NCBI GenBank assembly: GCA_037954235.1
Contig: JBBMOA010000010.1
Coordinates: 20,463,529 to 20,527,528 of the forward strand
DNA from: Aulostomus chinensis
Taxonomy: Eukaryota; Chordata; Actinopteri; Syngnathiformes; Aulostomidae
Direction of reading: 5' to 3'
DNA length: 64,000 bases
The notes below the pieces were generated by a model. That model saw only the letters and a list, made by a program, of their open reading frames with translations, made no database searches and was not told where the DNA came from. Position numbers and translations under genes: made by a program. Shown here in pieces: positions 58,706 to 64,000 of this stretch (positions are counted from its first letter, which is position 1; each line of letters opens with the position of its first letter).

Positions 58706-61245
58706 ATGTCTCACACTCCGGTAAGTCTTTAGTAATTCTATAAGCACTATTAATAATTACCACATTATTTCTAATGTGCATACAGTAACAGTTACGTTCT
58801 TTAGCCTGTCACTGTGGCTGTTTATTAGGCTATGGAATAGGGTTGGCTCTCTAATTATACATTGAACCAAAGCAAAATATTTGTTAAAATGGGCTTTTGT
58901 GTAAGTACAATTACTTGAAAACATTTGTACTGTATTTTGCAGTTTATTTTGAAAGTTAGTTGAGGCAAAGTTTATTTTTTTTGTACTTCAAAAGACAGTT
59001 TAGATTTATGTTAAATGCCATATTGGACTTTCCATGCGCAGTTTTTTAAAGATAATTTCGTAAAATACTTCCCTTTGGAAGATGGTGGAATTCGCCATCT
59101 TCACTTCACAATTCTTCAGTTCACCCAAACATGTCTGTTTGTAAAAACAAACACAATCACAATTTATCACCTAGAGCCCAACTGAGGGTCAAAAGATCCG
59201 CCGTGGAGTAAAAAGGAAGGCTGATGATGACGTGGAGGACCCCCGCAAGAAGAGAGCCAGGGTCAATACATGCCAGGATGTTGATGTTGGTAAGCCTCTC
59301 AAACGGAGTCACTCAACTCTACACTTTCTTCTTCTTTCTGCAGAAAAGGAGGAGAAAAACGTTTCTCATTTTTGTTAACGCCAGTCAGATCAATTGCATA
59401 GACTTGTGTCATGCCTGTTGTTTCGGGGGGCAATGACAGCTCAGAGCCTCTCTGCCTAATCTGAAATATTAGACAAACTAATGTCATGCTAGCTCTGAGA
59501 AAAAAAAGTTGGAATTATTTTGAGAAATGACCTCAAGCATTTTGTTCTCGCAGAATTTACACATCAAAATTCCTGGGAACCCCATCAGACGCTGAGCCCG
59601 ACTTCTGCATTTGTTAACAAAATGTCTCACACTCCGGTAAGTCTTTAGTAATTCTATCAGCACTATTAATAATTACCACATTATTTCTAATGTGCATACA
59701 GTAACAGTTACGTTCTTTAGCCTGTCACTGTGGCTGTTTATTAGGCTATGGAATAGGGTTGGCTCTCTAATTATACATTGAACCACAGCAAAATATTTGT
59801 TAAAATGGGCTTTTGTGTAAGTACAATTACTTGAAAACATTTGTACTGTATTTTGCAGTTTATTTTGAGAGTTAGTTGAGGCAAAGTTTATTTTTTTTGT
59901 ACTTCAAAAGACAGTTTAGATTTATGTTAAATGCCATATTGGACTTTCCATGCGCAGTTTTTTAAAGATAATTTCGTAAAATACTTCCCTTTGGAAGATG
60001 GTGGAATTCGCCATCTTCACTTCACAATTCTTCAGTTCGTAAAAACAAAAACAATCACATTTTATCACCTAGAGCCCAACTGAGGGTCAAAAGATCCGCC
60101 GTGGAGTAAAAAGGAAGGCTGATGATGACGTGGAGGACCCCCGCAAGAAGAGAGCCAGGGTCAATACATGCCAGGATGACGATGTTGGTAAGCCTCTCAA
60201 ACGGAGCCACTCAACTCTACACTTTCTTCTTCTTTCTGCAGAAAAGGAGGAGAAAAACGTTTCTCATTTTTGTTAACGCCAGTCAGATCGATTGCATAGA
60301 CTCGTGTCATGCCTGTTGTTTTGGTTGGGCAATGACAGCTCAGAGCCTCTCTGCCTAATCTGAAATATTAGACAAACTAGTGTAGTGCTAGCTCTGAGAA
60401 AAAAAAGTTGGAATTATTTTGTATTTTTGTTGATAACTGAACTGATTCTACTTGATTCTAAAACATATATCTGTATTTGTGTCTCTTCAGCTGCACCCAA
60501 GGAGAGAGTGAAGAGTGGCATTGAAGTAAGACGGAACCGACAGGTCTCCGCTTCGACTGGAGCTCATTGCCACAAGCACCCGAATTCGATACTGGTTGAG
60601 GCCCACAATGAGGGAGACCTTGTTTGCTCGTTATGTGGGCGTGTTGTTGTTGAGAGGCTGATTGACCACAAAGCTGAATGGAAGAAATATGAGGGCATGG
60701 AGGATCCATCCAGGGCACAATATAACAATGAGCCACTGCTTGAAGAGAACCTCGGCACCCTGATCGTAGGAGAGGGTGCCGCTGCACTTCACAGAGCGAC
60801 CCCCAAGAAGGGGAAGACAGCCATTCAAAAGGCCTTTAAAGGCCTAGAAAGAAAGGTGGACCATCTCCACCTTCTTGAGGTTGTGACTCACACGACTAAA
60901 AAATTACTGAAGCAGACCTTTGACCTAAATGGCCTGAGAGATCATGAAGCTGATGCGGTTATTTGTGCCTGCCTTTACATTGCCTGCAAAAAGGAGGACT
61001 CACCAAGAACTTTGCGTGAGATCTCCACTGTCTCCACCACTTCCAAGAGGAACATTTACAAATGTGTCAGGTGGATCTGCAGGTCACTTGACATCAAACT
61101 GCCCAGCAGCTCCTCTGACGCCGAGACCGTGACCAGGAAGCCGCCACCTGCAGTACAGCGGCTTTGGCTCAAGATGGGTTTTGGTGGACCCTCTTCAGAG
61201 TGGTGTAAGCCCCTGCCTCAACTGCCTGACAAAAAAGGGCACTAA
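58706..61245 (+). CDS. TFIIB-like general transcription factor, C-terminally truncated
   Basis: Model: exons 58706-58720 (MSHTP), 59175-59289 and 60491-61245; 294 aa. The second exon encodes a basic, NLS-like stretch (KIRRGVKRKADDD, PRKKRAR). The third starts with a TFIIB-type zinc ribbon: HCHKHPNS, then GDLVCSLCGRVVVERLID, which fits C-x-x-H ... C-x-x-C spacing. One cyclin-fold repeat follows (CLYIACKKEDSPRTLREIS). The second cyclin repeat of TFIIB is missing: after AVQRLWLKMGFGG the frame runs into an unrelated tail and stops, so the product is shorter than TFIIB (about 316 aa). The expected role is RNA polymerase II initiation or interference with it. Exons 1-2 have a second copy (59622-59636, 60073-60187) that gives the same length when used instead. 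Confidence 0.75.
59528..60440 (+). repeat. Tandem copy of TFIIB-like exons 1 and 2 (offset about 916 then about 898 bp)
   Basis: The segment repeats about 58612-59515 at very high identity: it has the same 5' UTR sequence, MSHTP exon (59622-59636), intron and basic exon (60073-60187). It lacks the TATA box. Substitutions include V to D near the end of the second exon, and 18 bp are missing in the intron before that exon. Confidence 0.9.
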
Positions 61246-61400
61246 AGGTCATCGGGCCCATCTGCTGTCACCATTGGACTACAGAATGTTTTTGGGGGGC
61301 AACATTCCTCCAGCTGTAGTTGAGCCCACTTGTCCCTCCTATCAAACGCACCTCACGGACTGTCTTGCTAACACAGATGTGGATCTTTCTGGAGGAAATT

Positions 61401-61850
61401 GTTCATATGTAGATTTACAAATGTGTCAAGTGGATCTGCAGGTCACTTGACATCAAACTGCCCAGCAGCTCCTCTGACGCCGAGACCGTGACCAGGAAGC
61501 CGCCACCTGCAGTACAGCGGTTTTGGCTCAAGATGGGTTTTGGTGGACCCTCTTCATAGTGGTGTAAGCCCCTGCCTCAATTGCCTGACAAAAAAGGGCA
61601 CTAAAGGTCATCGGGCCCATCTGCTGTCACCATTGGACTACAGAATGTGTTTGGGGGGCAACATTCCTCCAGCTGTAGTTGAGCCCACTTGTCCCTCCTA
61701 TCAAACGCACCTCACGGACTGTCTTGCTAACACGGATGTGGATCTTACCGGAGGAAATTGTTCATATGCAGCTGGTGGCTGCCTCTGACTGACCCAGCAC
61801 TTCAGCAGCTGCACACACTCCTCATGTCTCCTCTACTGCTCAGGCGTGTT
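61401..61850 (+). pseudogene. Tandem duplicate of the TFIIB-like 3' coding end
   Basis: From ATTTACAAATGTGTCAAGTG on, the sequence repeats 61053-61400 with an offset of 359 bases. Differences include a G to T change that makes a stop in the reading frame (TTCATAGTGG against TTCAGAGTGG). It ends in different sequence after TTGTTCATATGCAG, and an ATTAAA signal follows near 61913. Confidence 0.88.
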
Positions 61851-62165
61851 CAATGCAAAAAATATTCAATTATGCTTTTCATCAATTAACTGTCAACAAT
61901 GTCCTCTTCCACATTAAAGTAAAAAAAAAAAAGAAAAATGTTTTGAAAGGTTTTTCTTTTTCACAAATAAGTTTTGCATCAAGATGTTCTTTTTGGGGTT
62001 GTTTGTATTATAAAAACTTGAACTATGTCTCCACGATGTGTGCGTGTCACAGTGACCTTTGCCCTCTGATCATCTTTTATGTCATCTCCAAGTTCACTTG
62101 AGATGTTTGTAGTAAATATTGACATTATTATAAACATTATTCACGTCACGGCTTCATTCTTGCAC
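61851..62165. other. 3' region of the TFIIB-like locus
   Basis: Contains ATTAAA near 61913 and a poly-A run near 61920. No gene is seen. Confidence 0.5.
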
Positions 62166-62400
62166 TTTCATGTAATATCAAATCAAATTTGTATTTATAA
62201 AGCCTGAAGTCACACATCGTTTGTCTCAAGGGGCTTTACAGTCTGTAAACAGTACAATATCCTCTGTACTTAAACCCTTGATCAGAGTGAGGAAAAAAAA
62301 ATCTTAAAAGTCCTTTAACAGGGGGAAACAGAAGAAACTTCAGGGAGAATTTAAGAAGACCGTCTCCCAGGATCTACAGACGATGCCATAGATGCTGCAA
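62166..62400 (-). repeat. LINE-type 3' tail repeat
   Basis: AAATCAAATTTGTATTTATA, GGGGCTTTACAGTCTGT and CTTTAACAGGGGGAAA form a pattern shared by a very common fish LINE-derived repeat whose 3' end lies at the low-coordinate side. No coding part is present. Confidence 0.65.
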
Positions 62401-62639
62401 GTACACAGCAGATCAACACAATCCCAGAATATCAACAAACTGACAATCCGTGATTATAAGACTGCACTGATTTAGCTTTTCGAAATTTCAAAAATGTGTC
62501 AGCCAGAAGACTCTGGTCACAGGTTTTTCAATGACATGACTCCAGTGACCCCCCTGGTTGGCCTGAGTAGATGACAGCTCAAAGGAAAGTGTGAACTAGA
62601 CCATGAGCAGAAGTTTTCAATTTCACACTCAGTTTTGGG

Positions 62640-64000
62640 GGACTCAGATTGACACATTTTCTGTTTGGTTCAAGAGGAGAAAGACAAGCTGGCTGTTAGT
62701 AATCTGATGTCAGAGCAAAGGATGATCGGCTCAGGAATTCCCCTTGTTCCTCTTATTCAGTTAGAGTCCGAAGAGTCTCAAACAGCCCTTGGAGCTCCAG
62801 CTCCAGTAGACCCCACAGGCTGCCCAGCTGCTGCTCTGCTGCCCTCCAAGTCGAGCCGAACCGCGCTCCGGAACACGGAAATCGAATACCTAACTGCTCC
62901 ACCGGGTCAAGTCAGGATTCCTTTAACTAGGCATTTTCTGGGCAGAGAAATAGCTTAGTGTGTTGTATAATGTCTATGAATGTTCTGTTTATGTGACAGA
63001 AGTCCTGTAATTAGCAGATATTACATAGCATTATACGTTATTTATTGATGTTTGTTATTAATAACCGTGACATCTCAAGAAGGTGTTACCTGTTAATAAT
63101 ACTGCAAGTGTGTTAACACACATTTTTGGGTTTACCTTTGTCCTTTCCTCTCTCTCTATCTCTCTCTCTCTCCTCCGCTAAGCGCTCCGCTTAATTATTA
63201 ATATTCCACAAGTTCTACATCCACAGTGCTAACTAGCGGCTCGCTAGCCTCAGCTAACTAGCCTTGCAGTTAGCCCTGCTGTGACCTAACTGGTTGCTAG
63301 GCAACCACACTCCCCCCTCCCTTACTCCCTCACTCACACGTTTACACACACACACACACACACACACATATTATCACTTGTGTCTTTTGGTTAGATAACC
63401 GTTGTACCAACGTGTTGCTGATTGATTGATGCACTGTGTTAATAAATATAATTTTTTTATTATAAGAGGGAAGTCGTAGTGTCTTTTGTGTGCGAACTTG
63501 TGGTCACATGTCTAAGCAATAGCCAGTGCTCGGATCTCGTCCTTCAAACATCACAGCTGTCCCTAGGTAGTTAATGTCACAGAATATTGACTGTTGACTG
63601 ATAAACTCTGTTCAAGACTGATAACTGTTACAAGTTTGGTTGTATTTTAGTTTCCCTGAACTCATCAGGGTGGTGCCCCGAATAATTAATATTCAATATT
63701 AATTAGTAATTTATTTAATAATAGATGATTAGTGGCTATTCTGAGACATTTGACCACATTTGTACACAAATAAAACATTATTAATATTTTCAGAATTCAG
63801 TTTTTTTTGGATTTTGGCCATCTGCACTTGTCTCTTGTCACTTGTCTCTACAGACAGAGATAAGTTAATGGCCTAATCATTACAAGATTATTCATTTAAT
63901 AATTTCAGAATTATCTATTTTTAATAATTTTCCAATTTTTCCAAATTCAAACATTTAATTTTTCTTTTTTTCTCAATTATCAGACTGGTTTTTAATTTGA
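62640..64000. other. Unassigned right end, repeat-like
   Basis: The ORF at 62665-62958 (starting at a GTG) shows no domain I know. A palindrome GGTTGCTAGGCAACC lies at 63292-63306 and a CA run at about 63345-63369. From about 63660 the AT-rich text GAATAATTAATATTCAATAT resembles fish retroelement LTR sequence, but I cannot define an element. Confidence 0.4.
63345..63369. repeat. (CA)n microsatellite
   Basis: Pure CA dinucleotides following TTTACACA. Confidence 0.95.

Noticed and set aside
60385..60490. In-frame upstream extension of TFIIB-like exon 3 with its own ATG
   Set aside because: It would lack the duplicated basic exon and starts in intron-like sequence; the acceptor TCTTCAG at 60490 matches the phase of exon 2.
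62665..62958. 97-aa ORF near the right end as a gene
   Set aside because: It begins with GTG in the track frame, has no recognised domain and lies in repeat-like surroundings, so it is only mentioned in the spacer entry.
1..64000. CRISPR arrays, bacterial operons, ribosome binding sites, integrated phage
   Set aside because: The sequence is vertebrate; the regular repeats found are microsatellites and transposon tails, with no array of repeat-spacer units.

Overview
The window is vertebrate genomic DNA, almost certainly from a teleost fish. Multi-exon genes with GT-AG introns encode vomeronasal type 2 receptors (V2R, called OlfC in fish; class C GPCRs). They lie among fish-type L2 LINE tails, CA/GT microsatellites and the common teleost interspersed repeat whose tail reads GCACCACCGTGCAGCCC. 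I can see no species marker.

From left to right: the 3' end of a V2R (gene X, 2-577, +); a decayed L2 LINE (1912-4081, -); V2R gene A (4805-8227, +, classic six exons); a divergent intron-rich V2R-like gene B (14514-9313, -, eleven exons); V2R gene C (15743-19791, +, nine exons); V2R gene D (27103-21401, -, eight exons); then four tandem nine-exon V2Rs on the + strand, E (29369-33873), F (35725-40679), G (43293-47592) and H (49099-53750). Beyond H are duplicated 3' flanks, an orphan piece of a V2R 7TM exon (55319-55408), two L2 tails in opposite orientation, and a TFIIB-like gene (58706-61245) whose ends are both partly duplicated in tandem. The last 2 kb shows only repeat-like sequence and one unassigned ORF.

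All eight V2R models from A to H read through without a break when spliced at GT-AG sites (848, 951, 876, 878, 875, 879, 879 and 879 aa), so the cluster looks functional. Each has a signal peptide, a Venus-flytrap ligand-binding domain, a cysteine-rich domain and a 7TM domain. The class C amino-acid-pocket signatures (TIPSD or TVPSD, a DYG/DYS tyrosine, SEAW or SESW) are retained, so amino-acid odorants are the likely ligands. This is inference from family knowledge.

The most unusual feature is architecture. The normally single ~0.8-kb third exon is cut into four micro-exons at identical positions in C and E-H, into three at other positions in D, and into three in B, where the 7TM exon is also split in three. 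The 7TM exons of C and E-H are almost identical even at silent sites, while their first exons have diverged, which points to repeated gene conversion.
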